NCBI GenBank assembly: GCA_040757575.1
Contig: JBFLXA010000013.1
Coordinates: forward strand, 1-64,000
Origin: PFJX01 sp040757575
Lineage (GTDB): Bacteria > Pseudomonadota > Gammaproteobacteria > Burkholderiales > Thiobacillaceae
Direction: 5' to 3'
DNA length: 64,000 bases
Shown piece by piece: positions 1 to 8,199 of this stretch. The notes beneath the pieces were generated by a model. That model did no database searches, was not told the origin of the DNA, and saw only the letters and a list, made by a program, of their open reading frames with translations. Position numbers and translations under genes: made by a program. How positions within the stretch are numbered: the stretch's first letter is position 1; each line of letters starts with the position of its first letter.

Positions 1-193
1 CCAGATCCTGGTCCGAGAGCACGCCCACCTTGTGCAGCATGGCAGCATGGGCCAGGGACCCCTGGATATCGAAGGGCGCCAGGCGCCAGTCGAACGGAAT
101 GGAAGCGGTGTAGCGTTTCACCCGTTCCGATACCGGCTCGGAGAAACGGCCCGACCAGGTTTGCGGGCTCGACTGGATTTTGTTTTCGCTCAT
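1..193 (-). CDS. argH: Argininosuccinate lyase, N-terminal part (cut by window edge)
   Basis: This is the last enzyme of arginine synthesis, which splits argininosuccinate into arginine and fumarate in the cytoplasm. Only the first 64 or so residues are in the window. They begin MSENKIQSSPQTWSGRF and continue with the typical TASIPFDWRLAPFDIQGSLAHAAML region (read in two pieces) of the argH N-terminus. The ATG is at 191-193. The gene is divergent from algR, an arrangement known from Pseudomonas and betaproteobacteria, where argH lies beside the algZ/algR-hemC block. The C-terminal catalytic part lies outside the window. Confidence 0.93.
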   Translation of the reverse strand, partial: MSENKIQSSPQTWSGRFSEPVSERVKRYTASIPFDWRLAPFDIQGSLAHAAMLHKVGVLSDQDL

Positions 194-238
194 GGGGTGG
201 TAGCGTGCATCTAAATGATTCTTCAAGGAGGCGTGATT

Positions 239-289
239 ATGACAAAGGAGGCTGAAGCCTTCGTCGCGATTTCCCTTCGACGGCCATGA
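239..289 (+). CDS. 16-codon upstream reading frame coupled to algR
   Basis: A short frame, MTKEAEAFVAISLRRP, starts at an ATG preceded by a strong AAGGAGG ribosome site (about 225-231) and stops at a TGA that overlaps the algR start codon (ATGA at 286-289). The algR start itself has no visible ribosome site, so algR is probably translated by coupling from this frame. The ending AFVAISLRRP resembles the last strand of a histidine-kinase ATPase domain. The frame may therefore be the remnant of a deleted sensor gene (algZ) or a true leader peptide. The coupling is visible in the sequence; the origin is inference. Confidence 0.55.
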   Translation: MTKEAEAFVAISLRRP

Positions 290-1011
290 GCGCACCCCTG
301 CGCGTCATCATCGCCGACGACGAACCCCTGGCCAGGGAACGCATCAAGTCCCTGCTGGAGGATCTGTCCCGGGAGTTACCCATCCAGGTGGTGGCGGAAG
401 CGGCCACGGGGGAAGCAGCCCTGGCAAAGGCCGCCGGGGTGCCGGCCGACGTGGTCCTGCTGGACATCCAGATGCCCGGCATTTCCGGTCTGGAAACCGC
501 TCACCACATCGCCGCCCTGCCGGACCCGCCGGCCATCATATTCATCACCGCCCACGAGGAACACGCCTTGCGGGCCTTCGACCTCAGAGCCCTGGACTAT
601 CTGCTCAAGCCGGTACGGCTTACCCGGCTGAAAGAAGCCCTGTCCCGGGTCACCCGCCGGGAACTCCCCGCCCAGCGGACTTGTTTTGTCGCCCAGGAAC
701 GGGGCCGTGTCTGGCAGGTGCCGGTGGCGGACGTCCTCTACCTGCGTGCCGAGCAACGCTATGTCACCGCCCGTACCCGGGAAAGGGAGTACCTGCTGGA
801 CGAATCCCTGGTGAAACTGGAAGAAGAACTGCCCCAACTATTCCTGCGCATCCACCGTAACTGCCTGGTGGCGCGCCGGCACCTGACAGGCTTTCGCCGG
901 GTACACGATGCAGAGGGCGGACACTGGGAGGCCGTGTTGCAGGATTGGCCCGAAACCCTGCCGGTTTCGCGGCGCCAGGCCCACGTGGTGAAAACCACCT
1001 TCAAGGATTAG
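286..1011 (+). CDS. algR: LytTR response regulator, AlgR type
   Basis: A cytoplasmic two-component regulator of 241 residues. Residues 1-120 form a receiver domain with the acidic pair in IIADDEPLARERIK, the phospho-accepting Asp in VVLLDIQMPG (about residue 65) and the conserved Lys in DYLLKPV. Residues 140-240 are a LytTR DNA-binding domain (RYVTARTRE, FLRIHRNCLVARRHL). In pseudomonads AlgR is paired with the sensor AlgZ/FimS and controls type IV pili and exopolysaccharide. Here no sensor kinase gene lies beside it. Only a 16-codon frame separates it from argH, so it looks like an orphan regulator. Confidence 0.9.
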   Translation: MSAPLRVIIADDEPLARERIKSLLEDLSRELPIQVVAEAATGEAALAKAAGVPADVVLLDIQMPGISGLETAHHIAALPDPPAIIFITAHEEHALRAFDLRALDYLLKPVRLTRLKEALSRVTRRELPAQRTCFVAQERGRVWQVPVADVLYLRAEQRYVTARTREREYLLDESLVKLEEELPQLFLRIHRNCLVARRHLTGFRRVHDAEGGHWEAVLQDWPETLPVSRRQAHVVKTTFKD

Positions 1012-1075
1012 CGCGCGTTTCGTTTCTGTTCCTCGGTAAGTCAGACCGAGAGGCCCGCGCTCCGCACCGACTGTT

Positions 1076-1576
1076 TTATTGGGACCCGCTCTTGCCTTTT
1101 CGAGCCTGGGCCAGGGCCTGATCGATGGCCTGGTCCAGGTAGTAGCCGTAGTAATCCGCAGTGGTAATCCCCACCAGGGGTTTGCCCAGTTGTTTCCCGT
1201 TCTTGTCGAACAGCATCACAGTGGGCACCATCCGCACCCCCTGGTCGCTGGTGAACTGGCGGTGGTCTTCCACAGTGCCATCAAAATCCCGGATGGTGGT
1301 GAAACCCGTGTTGTCCACCTTGCGCATCACCAGCTTGCGCTGATAGTACGGGTTGCGGCTCATGGGGATGAGGAATTCGTTCAGCACCTGCTCACAATAG
1401 CCGCAGTATTCCCCGGAGAACATCACCAGCACGACGCCATTCTTCTGTTCCGCCAAGCGGGCATCCTGTTGCAGGTTGCGGGCGTAGGGCACCCCGCCTG
1501 CGGCCAGCGCAAACGGGGCGGCCAGGGACAGGCCCCATGCTACAATCGCCACCGCTGTGACAAGTCGTTGTTTCAT
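1076..1576 (-). CDS. Periplasmic thioredoxin-like protein (CGYC)
   Basis: An exported protein of 166 residues with a signal peptide (MKQRLVTAVAIVAWG, cleavage near AALA) followed by a thioredoxin fold. The redox motif is FSGEYCGYCEQV and the cis-Pro loop is VRMVPTVMLFD. This matches the SoxW/thioredoxin-like group that keeps periplasmic cysteines reduced, but the substrate cannot be told from sequence. I chose the inner ATG at 1574-1576, rather than the longer frame from 1609, because it places a normal signal peptide at the N-terminus. The gene is convergent with algR and divergent from hemC. Confidence 0.8.
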   Translation of the reverse strand: MKQRLVTAVAIVAWGLSLAAPFALAAGGVPYARNLQQDARLAEQKNGVVLVMFSGEYCGYCEQVLNEFLIPMSRNPYYQRKLVMRKVDNTGFTTIRDFDGTVEDHRQFTSDQGVRMVPTVMLFDKNGKQLGKPLVGITTADYYGYYLDQAIDQALAQARKGKSGSQ

Positions 1577-1701
1577 CTTCGTTTTCCCGGTCGATGTCCG
1601 TTCCTGCACGTCATTCTAGACAGCGACCCGCCAAGACCCAATAGTTCGTCTGCCCTACCGCCCCCCTCCTGAGTCTTCCTATTCCTGCGCCCGCCCAGAT
1701 C

Positions 1702-2634
1702 ATGCAAAAACGTATCGTCATCGCCACCCGGGAAAGCCAGCTTGCCTTGTGGCAGGCAGAACACGTGAAGGCCCGCCTCATGGCCCTGCACCCCGGACTG
1801 GAAGTGGAACTGCTGGGCATGACCACCCAGGGGGACCAGATCCTGGATTCCCCCCTGTCCCGCATCGGCGGCAAGGGCCTGTTCGTGAAGGAACTGGAAG
1901 TAGCCATGGCCGAAGGGCGCGCTGATCTGGCCGTGCACTCCATCAAGGACGTGCCCATGGACCTGCCGGAAGGCTTCGAACTCACCGCCATCTCCCAGCG
2001 GGAAGACCCCCGGGATGCCTTTGTCTCCAACACCCATGCCCGCCTGGCCGATCTGCCCGACGGCGCCCGGGTGGGCACCTCCAGCCTGCGCCGCCAGGCC
2101 CAGTTGCGGGCCCGCTTCCCCCACCTGGTAGTGGACACCCTGCGGGGCAACGTCAACACCCGCCTACGCAAGCTGGACGAAGGCCAGTACGACGCCATCA
2201 TCCTGGCGGCCGCCGGCCTCAAACGCCTGGGCTTCCAGGACCGCATCCGCACCGAGATTCCGCCAGAGGAAAGCCTGCCCGCCGTGGGCCAGGGCGCCCT
2301 GGGCATCGAAATCCGCAGCGGCCGGCCGGATATCACCGCCCTCCTGGCCCCCCTCAACGACCCGGAAACCGCCGCCTGCGTACGCGCCGAACGGGCCATG
2401 AGCCGCCGGCTTCAGGGGGGCTGCCAGGCCCCCATCGGTGGCTATGCCGTGATGCAGGACGGCCAAATCCTTCTGCGGGCTTTCGTGGCCGACCTGGAAG
2501 GCCGGCGTTTCTACCGCGCCGAAACCCGGGGCGCGCCTGACGACCCGGAAGCCGTAGGTCACGCCGCCGCCGAGGACCTCATCCGCCAGGGCGCGGACAA
2601 GTTGCTGGCGGAGATCATCCAGCGGCCTGCATGA
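1702..2634 (+). CDS. hemC: Porphobilinogen deaminase (hydroxymethylbilane synthase)
   Basis: This enzyme polymerises four porphobilinogens into hydroxymethylbilane during tetrapyrrole synthesis in the cytoplasm. The 310-residue length is normal for the family. Visible motifs are the N-terminal IATRESQLALWQAEHVK, the substrate/cofactor region KGLFVKELE, AVHSIKDVPMDLP, GTSSLRRQAQL and the Cys that holds the dipyrromethane cofactor in LQGGCQAPIGGY (near residue 240). It is the first gene of the hemCDXY block and overlaps hemD by 4 bases (ATGA), so the genes are very probably co-translated. Confidence 0.97.
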   Translation: MQKRIVIATRESQLALWQAEHVKARLMALHPGLEVELLGMTTQGDQILDSPLSRIGGKGLFVKELEVAMAEGRADLAVHSIKDVPMDLPEGFELTAISQREDPRDAFVSNTHARLADLPDGARVGTSSLRRQAQLRARFPHLVVDTLRGNVNTRLRKLDEGQYDAIILAAAGLKRLGFQDRIRTEIPPEESLPAVGQGALGIEIRSGRPDITALLAPLNDPETAACVRAERAMSRRLQGGCQAPIGGYAVMQDGQILLRAFVADLEGRRFYRAETRGAPDDPEAVGHAAAEDLIRQGADKLLAEIIQRPA

Positions 2635-3431
2635 CATCCCGCACCGCCGATGCGCCCCTGGCTGGCATTGGCGTCCTGGTGACCCGTCCCCGGGAACAGG
2701 CAGGCCCGCTGGTAGCGGCCCTGGCCGCCCAGGGCGCTGACCCCGTGCAGTTTCCCACCCTGGCCATCCTGCCGCCCCTGGACCCGGCCCCCTTGCAGGC
2801 CGGTCTGGATCGCCTGGCAGATATGGACCTGGCGATCTTCATCAGCCCCACCGCCGTGGCCCACGGTCTGGCCGCCGCCCGTACCCGGGGCCCCTGGCCC
2901 AGCCGCCTGCCCGTTGCCGCCGTGGGTGCGGGCACCGCCCGGGCCCTGGCGGCAGCGGACCTGCCTCCAGCGATGCACCCGACCACGGGGGAGGACAGCG
3001 AACACCTGCTGGCCCACCTGGCCAGCCTGCCGGACTGGCAGCGCATGGCTGGCAAACAGATCGCCCTGTTCCGGGGCGAAACCGGCCGGGAAACCCTGGC
3101 AGAGGCCCTCCGGGCCCAGGGGGCCCACGTCCACTACCTGCCTTGCTACCGGCGAGGGCGTCCTCCCCAGGCTGACCCGGCCCCCATTCTGGAAGGCCTG
3201 ACCACAGGCCGCATCCGGGCGGTCACGGCCTACAGTGCCGAGACCCTGGACAACCTGCTGGCCCTGCTGGGGCCCGGGGCGATTTCCCTCCTGAAACCCA
3301 TACCCCTGTTCGTCCCCCATCCCCGAATTGCCGCCCATGCCCGAGCTCGGGGTCTGGCAGACACCATCGACTGTGCCGGGGGCGATGCCCGTCTGGTGGC
3401 GAGGATTGTGGAATACTTTGCCCATGACTGA
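2631..3431 (+). CDS. hemD: Uroporphyrinogen-III synthase
   Basis: HemD closes and inverts hydroxymethylbilane to uroporphyrinogen III. The 266-residue protein starts with GIGVLVTRPREQAGPL and contains FISPTAVAHGL and AVTAYSAETLDNLLALL, which match the two-domain HemD fold. The family is poorly conserved, so the strongest support is its position: it overlaps hemC by 4 bases and hemX by 8 bases. The end, LVARIVEYFAHD, is typical. Confidence 0.93.
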   Translation: MTSRTADAPLAGIGVLVTRPREQAGPLVAALAAQGADPVQFPTLAILPPLDPAPLQAGLDRLADMDLAIFISPTAVAHGLAAARTRGPWPSRLPVAAVGAGTARALAAADLPPAMHPTTGEDSEHLLAHLASLPDWQRMAGKQIALFRGETGRETLAEALRAQGAHVHYLPCYRRGRPPQADPAPILEGLTTGRIRAVTAYSAETLDNLLALLGPGAISLLKPIPLFVPHPRIAAHARARGLADTIDCAGGDARLVARIVEYFAHD

Positions 3432-4718
3432 CGCACCCCAACCCCCCCAGCCTGTCCCTGCCCCGCCACCGGATGCCAAATCCGAAGATGGCAGCAGAAC
3501 TGGTGCATCCAGCCGGGGCTGGGTGGCGCCGGTGGCCCTGGCCCTTGCTGTGGCTGCCCTTGCCGGGGGCGGCGCCCTGGCCCTGCAAGGCTATACCCAG
3601 ATGCAGTCCCTTGAAGTGCAACTGGCGCGCCGCATCGGCGAATTCGATGCCGCCAGCCGGGAAGCGCGGGCAGNNNNNNNNNNNNNNNNNNNNNNNNNNN
3701 NNNNNNNNNNNNNNNNNNNNNNNNNNNNNNNNNNNNNNNNNNNNNNNNNNNNNNNNNNNNNNNNNNNNNNNNNGCTGTGGCTGCCCTTGCCGGGGGCGGC
3801 GCCCTGGCCCTGCAAGGCTATACCCAGATGCAGTCCCTTGAAGTGCAACTGGCGCGCCGCATCGGCGAATTCGATGCCGCCAGCCGGGAAGCGCGGGCAG
3901 CTGCCAAAGCCGCCAACGACGCTCTGGCCGACCTGCAGAATCGGCTGCTGGCCCTGGAAAACCAGGCCCTGGAAACCCAGAACCAGCAGGTCGCCCTGGG
4001 TGCCATGTACCAGGAACTGGCCAACAGCGCCGACGAGCGGGTGGTGGCGGACATCGAGCAAACCCTGCTGCTGGCCCACCAACAATTGCAGCTGGCAGGC
4101 AACGTCAAGGCCGCCGTCATCGGCCTGGAAGCGGCAGATGCCCGCCTGGCCCAGTTGCGCAAACCCCAGTTCGAGACCCTGCGGCGCGCCATCGTGCAGG
4201 ACATGGCCCGTCTGAAACTGCTGCCGGGAGCGGACATCGATAGTCTCAACCTGCGGCTGGAAGCACTCATCCAGGCAGCAGAGAACCTGAAGACGGAAGC
4301 GGACACCGAACCCCCGCCACCGCCCCAGCCCCGGGCAGGCTCCGGCCCCCTGGACACCCTGGGGCTGTTCACGCGGGAAGCCTGGAGCGAGATCAAGGAC
4401 CTGTTGCGCATCCGCCGTCTGGACCACCCGGAACTGCCTCTGTTGACCCCGGCGCAAAGCTACTTTCTGCACCAGAACCTCAAGCTGCGTCTGCTCTCTG
4501 CCCGCATCGCCCTGCTGCAAAGGGACGAACCCAGTTTCCAGGCGGACCTGGGCGCCGCCCGGGACTGGGCAGGCCGTTATTTCTCCAGCCAGGACCCGGC
4601 CACCCGGGCCTTCCTGCAAACCCTGGAAGAATTGATCAAGGCCCCCCTGGCCCTCAAGGACGCACAGATCCAGGCCAGCCTGAAGGCCATCCAGGCCGCC
4701 CGGGAGCGGGGCGAATGA
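3424..4718 (+). CDS. hemX: HemX-like membrane protein, interrupted by an assembly gap
   Basis: The N-terminal part (MTDAPQPPQPVPAPPPDAKS, then a membrane segment VALALAVAALAGGGALAL) and the C-terminal part (long coiled coil RRIGEFDAASREARAAAK, then DPATRAFLQTLEEL) are typical of HemX, an inner-membrane protein encoded between hemD and hemY. Its biochemical role is unproven; the old methyltransferase name is doubtful. The frame is broken by 100 N at 3674-3773 flanked by identical 127-bp sequences. Removing the N run and one copy (227 bp) joins the two halves in one frame and gives 355 residues, so the gene is almost certainly intact in the organism. It overlaps hemY by 4 bases. Confidence 0.88.
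3547..3900. other. Assembly artefact: duplicated 127-bp contig ends around 100 N
   Basis: Bases 3547-3673 and 3774-3900 are the same 127 bases, separated by exactly 100 N (3674-3773). A true tandem duplication would break hemX, while collapsing it restores the frame exactly. The overlap length of 127 is a common largest k-mer size in de Bruijn assemblers, and 100 N is a default scaffold gap. I read this as two contigs that overlap and were scaffolded without being merged. Confidence 0.93.
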
Positions 4719-5173
4719 GATTCGCCCTCTGGATCGTGGGCCTCTTTGCCCTGGCAGTAGCCATCGCCCTGCTGGCGCGGCTGGACCAGGGCTACGTCAT
4801 CGTCGTGTTTCCCCCCTGGCGTCTGGAGATGTCTTTCCTGATGACCGTGGTGGTGCTGGTAGGGGGCTTCATGCTGGCCAGCTTTCTTTTGCATCTGGCC
4901 CGCACTGCACTTCGGCTCCCCAGGGACCTGAAGGCCTGGCGTCAGCGGCGCCACCAGGCCGCTGCCGACCTGGCCCTGCTGGAGGCCCTGCGGGCCCACT
5001 TTGCCGGGGATGCCCGCAGGCTGGATAAACAACTGGACAAGGCCCGGGACTGTGCTGCCCAGGACCTGCTGGCCCACCTCAAGGCAACCCGGGAACCCGC
5101 CCCGGCGCCCGGGCAGGATCTGGTGCCTGCCCCGGCAGCAGGTGCACCCCAGTCAGGTCAAGGCGCCGACTGA
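4715..5173 (+). CDS. hemY: Short HemY-like membrane protein (N-terminal domain only)
   Basis: This is the HemY N-terminal domain: two membrane segments (FALWIVGLFALAVAIALLA and MTVVVLVGGFMLASFLLH) with the family motif DQGYVIVVFPPWRLEMS between them. HemY of proteobacteria normally has about 400 residues, with a periplasmic or cytosolic TPR region after the membrane part. Here the protein is only 152 residues and ends in a Pro/Ala-rich tail, so the TPR part is missing. The stop overlaps the end of the convergent reductase gene by 16 bases. It is likely functional only in part, or a natural short form. Confidence 0.8.
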   Translation: MRFALWIVGLFALAVAIALLARLDQGYVIVVFPPWRLEMSFLMTVVVLVGGFMLASFLLHLARTALRLPRDLKAWRQRRHQAAADLALLEALRAHFAGDARRLDKQLDKARDCAAQDLLAHLKATREPAPAPGQDLVPAPAAGAPQSGQGAD

Positions 5174-6171
5174 AAGTCGAAGGCGTCCGAGAAGAAGGCG
5201 TCTTCCGGCAGACCCCGGGCGACAAAATCCTTGCGGGCGGCATCCACCATGGGAGGCGCGCCGCAGGCATAGACCTCGTAGCCGGACAGATCCGCGAAAT
5301 CCTCCAGCACGGCGGCATGCACCATGCCGGTACGTCCCGGCCAGGCAGGCTCCGGGGCGGGGGCGGACAGGACGGGGATGAAGGTGAAGTTCCTGTACCC
5401 CTGCTGCCAGTCGGAAGGCACCTGGGGCTGATACAGGTCCGGCAGGGTCTTGGCCCCCCAATAGAGCACGAACTCCCGCTCCACGCCGTGGTGGAAGGCA
5501 TGGGCCAGCACGCTCTTGATGGGCGCGAAGCCGGTGCCGCCGGCCAGGAAGATGGCCGGCTTGTCCGATTCCCGCAGGAAGAAGCTGCCGAAGGGGCCGG
5601 AAATGCGCATGATGTCCTTCACCTTCATGGTGTTGAACACGTGGTCGGTGAACTTGCCGCCGGGCACATGGCGGATATGCAGTTCCAGCAGGGCATCCGC
5701 CTCCGGCGTGTTGGCCAGGGAGAAACTGCGCCGGGTGCCGTCCTTGAGCAGGAAATCGATGTACTGCCCCGGCAGGAACTGAAGCCGCTCGTTGGAGGGC
5801 AGCTTCAGCCACACCGCCATCACGTCCGGAGCCAGCTTCTCCATGCGCTCGATGCGACAGGGCAGGGTCTTCACCGGTATATCCTTCACCGCCCCCACTT
5901 CCTTCACCTCGATGGTGAGATCACTCTTCGCCGTGGCGCAACAGAACAGGGCCAGGCCCTTGGCCTTGTCTTCCGGGGTCAGGGCCCCTTCCTGATGCAC
6001 GCCATAGTCCACGGCACCGGCCAGCACCTTGCCCTTGCAGGCCCCGCAGGCCCCGTTCCGGCAGCCGTAGGGCAGCGCAAATCCGGCATCCAGGGCAGCC
6101 GCCAGCAAGGTCTCGCCCTCGTTGACGGTAAACTCATGGCCGCTCGGCTGTATCGTCACCTGATAAGACAT
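5158..6171 (-). CDS. 2Fe-2S/FAD/NAD(P)H reductase (CDP-6-deoxy-glucoseen reductase family)
   Basis: A 337-residue electron-transfer flavoprotein. Residues 1-90 are a plant-type ferredoxin domain with PYGCRNGACGACKGKV and a last cysteine in ALFCCATAKSDL. Residues 100-200 form a FAD domain (QYIDFLLKDGTRRSFSLANTP), and the rest is an NAD(P)H domain (FLAGGTGFAPIKSVL). Betaproteobacteria commonly carry this protein annotated as CDP-6-deoxy-delta-3,4-glucoseen reductase, but no deoxysugar genes are nearby, so the real electron acceptor is unknown. It is transcribed towards hemY and divergent from the next gene. Confidence 0.85.
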   Translation of the reverse strand: MSYQVTIQPSGHEFTVNEGETLLAAALDAGFALPYGCRNGACGACKGKVLAGAVDYGVHQEGALTPEDKAKGLALFCCATAKSDLTIEVKEVGAVKDIPVKTLPCRIERMEKLAPDVMAVWLKLPSNERLQFLPGQYIDFLLKDGTRRSFSLANTPEADALLELHIRHVPGGKFTDHVFNTMKVKDIMRISGPFGSFFLRESDKPAIFLAGGTGFAPIKSVLAHAFHHGVEREFVLYWGAKTLPDLYQPQVPSDWQQGYRNFTFIPVLSAPAPEPAWPGRTGMVHAAVLEDFADLSGYEVYACGAPPMVDAARKDFVARGLPEDAFFSDAFDFQSAP

Positions 6172-6198
6172 CCACCTATCCTCTCAAACACTGTGTCC

Positions 6199-7059
6199 AT
6201 GCGAATTCTCATCGTCGGCTGCGGCGACATCGGCCTGCGCGCCGCAAGACTTCTCCACGGCCGGGCCCGCATCTATGCCCTGAACCGCTCCCCGGAACGC
6301 CAGGCCGAACTGCGGGCCGCCGGCATCATCCCCATCACCGGGGATCTGGACAACCGCAAAAGCCTCGCCCGCATCACCGCCCTGGCCGACCGGGTACTGC
6401 ACTTTGCCCCGCCCCCCGGAGAAGGTGAAACCGACCCCCGCACCACGCGGCTGCTGGCAGCCCTGGGGCGGGCCAGTGTAGCAGTGTCCCTGGTCTATAT
6501 CAGCACCAGCGGCGTGTATGGAGACTGCCGGGGCGAAGTGGTTCCCGAAACCCGTCCCGCCCGGCCCAACAACACCCGGGCCCGGCGCCGGGCCCATGCC
6601 GAAGCCCGCCTTAGGCGCTTCGGCAAGACTGGTCACCGGGTCCGCCTGCTGCGGGCGCCCGGCATCTATGCCCAGGACCGCATGCCCGCAGAGCGGGTCA
6701 GAAAGGCCCTGCCCGCCATCGTCCCGGAAGACGACGTCTACACCAACCACATCCACGCCGAAGACCTGGCCCGCCTGGCCCTGGCCGCCCTGTTCCGGGG
6801 CCGCCCCAACCGGCTCTACAACGCCGTGGACGACAGCGGCCTGAAGATGGGCGACTGGTTCGACGTGGTGGCGGACCACCTGGGCCTGCCCCGCCCCCCC
6901 CGGATGAGCCGGGAGGCGGTCATCGCCGCTGTCACCCCCGCCATGCGCACCTTCCTCACCGAATCCCGCCGACTTTCAAACCGGCGCATCAAGACGGAAC
7001 TGGGATTCCGGCTGATGTACCCGACTGTGCGGGAGGGGCTCAAACCTTCCCGGAAGTAG
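6199..7059 (+). CDS. NAD(P)-binding SDR-type protein, YeeZ-like
   Basis: A 286-residue Rossmann-fold protein with the nucleotide-binding loop ILIVGCGDIGLRAARLL at the N-terminus and the extended-SDR strand VYISTSGVYGD near residue 95. The usual YxxxK catalytic pair is not obvious: the segment after NNTRARRRAHAEARL lacks the Tyr. This pattern matches the YeeZ family of atypical epimerase-like proteins. The start at 6199 is the ATG that places the Rossmann loop at residues 3-9. The substrate is unknown. Confidence 0.75.
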   Translation: MRILIVGCGDIGLRAARLLHGRARIYALNRSPERQAELRAAGIIPITGDLDNRKSLARITALADRVLHFAPPPGEGETDPRTTRLLAALGRASVAVSLVYISTSGVYGDCRGEVVPETRPARPNNTRARRRAHAEARLRRFGKTGHRVRLLRAPGIYAQDRMPAERVRKALPAIVPEDDVYTNHIHAEDLARLALAALFRGRPNRLYNAVDDSGLKMGDWFDVVADHLGLPRPPRMSREAVIAAVTPAMRTFLTESRRLSNRRIKTELGFRLMYPTVREGLKPSRK

Positions 7060-7110
7060 AGCCCCGGCAAGTTCCCAAAACCCAAACAGAACCGCCCCAG
7101 GCGACATGTT

Positions 7111-8127
7111 TCAACTGATCAGGCTTTCCAGATGGCGCCGCAATCCGGACTCATTGACGAAGGTCAGGTCATACATGCTCCCCAACCCGACGGCCTGATC
7201 TTCCGGCAGCCCTGCCACGCAAATGACGAATCGGGAGGGGTCCAGACCCAGGCGCTTACGTAAACCAACATACTTGTCGATAGTCGGCCGGAATTCCCCG
7301 GACTTGCATTCGATACAAACAGGCTCATTGCCATTGAGGACGAAAAACACATCCAGCTCATGGATATCCTCATTGGGAAAAGTCAGCGTCAGGTTTCTGG
7401 CGCAGGAGACCTGTTTACGGGCAACCTGACAGACCTCCAGCACTTGCATCAGTGCAAACCATTCCAGCCATTCCCCGGCAAAGAAGCCTTGAATCTGGGG
7501 CGACCCCTGTACGCCCAAACGCACGATCTTCTCCGTCTTCTGATAGAAATATTTGGAGACGAAGGAGTAGTCGTAGAGCTGCCGGCAGAAAGCCACGATG
7601 GCCTGCGCCTCTTTCTGGGCACGCTTTGAAAGGTTGAAATTGACACCGCTGTGGTTCTTGGACTGGGCATATCGAAGTTGATCCACCACCATCTTGAACA
7701 ACTCGTAGTTCCGGCCGATCTCGACGGCCACCTCATCATAGAACCCGGTGGTATCAACCGCCTTATGGTTTGGCTGGATATCGATCTTTCTATCGGAAAA
7801 CCAGGCGTAGATGGGCCCGTGCTGTAAGTCCGAACTGATCAGATTCGTATTGAAAACATTGATCCCTTCCAGTCCGGTTGCTGAGCCTCCAGGCTGTGCG
7901 GGCGGGGAGATCGTCTGCCCCTGGGGCTCTTCGGCGACCGATTCCGCTTCTGCGCGTTTCAATGAAGTCTGGAGAGCGAAGTACTTTTCCAGCACCTTGC
8001 GCACAAAGAAAACCGTGTCGTAGACAGTGACTGGCTGGCCACATTGACGACAATCCATGGTGGTCCCCACAGCCTCCTGGGGTAGTTCCGACGCACTCCC
8101 GCATTTATTGCATCGATAAATCGCCAT
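7111..8127 (-). CDS. Zinc-ribbon protein with Card1-like PD-(D/E)xK nuclease domain
   Basis: The 338-residue protein begins with a zinc ribbon (Cys6, Cys9, Cys26, Cys29), followed by a helical middle region. The C-terminal domain has the restriction-endonuclease core: GEWLEWFALMQVL (Glu222), HELDVFF (Asp259) and CIECKSGEF (Glu273, Lys275). The order WLE...ELDV...IECK(S/T)G is like the DUF1887 nuclease domain of the CRISPR ancillary effectors Card1/Can2, but no CARF domain is present. I chose the ATG at 8125-8127 because a clear AGGAG site precedes it and the zinc ribbon follows at once. Codon use is less GC-biased than the neighbours, which suggests transfer. Cytoplasmic; its target is unknown. 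Confidence 0.7.
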   Translation of the reverse strand: MAIYRCNKCGSASELPQEAVGTTMDCRQCGQPVTVYDTVFFVRKVLEKYFALQTSLKRAEAESVAEEPQGQTISPPAQPGGSATGLEGINVFNTNLISSDLQHGPIYAWFSDRKIDIQPNHKAVDTTGFYDEVAVEIGRNYELFKMVVDQLRYAQSKNHSGVNFNLSKRAQKEAQAIVAFCRQLYDYSFVSKYFYQKTEKIVRLGVQGSPQIQGFFAGEWLEWFALMQVLEVCQVARKQVSCARNLTLTFPNEDIHELDVFFVLNGNEPVCIECKSGEFRPTIDKYVGLRKRLGLDPSRFVICVAGLPEDQAVGLGSMYDLTFVNESGLRRHLESLIS

Positions 8128-8199
8128 TTGTTCTCCTTTTTGATGACCACCCACATTGTTCTTGATGCAAGCGCACAGCTTGGGCATGTGCCTTTACGC

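Noticed and set aside
1032..1050. Small hairpin CTCGGT/ACCGAG between algR and the thioredoxin-like gene
   Set aside because: The stem is only 6 bp with no adjacent T tract, too weak to call a terminator.
3328..4215. Frame running through the N stretch in hemX
   Set aside because: It exists only because N codons are read as X. The true frame is restored by collapsing the duplicated contig ends.
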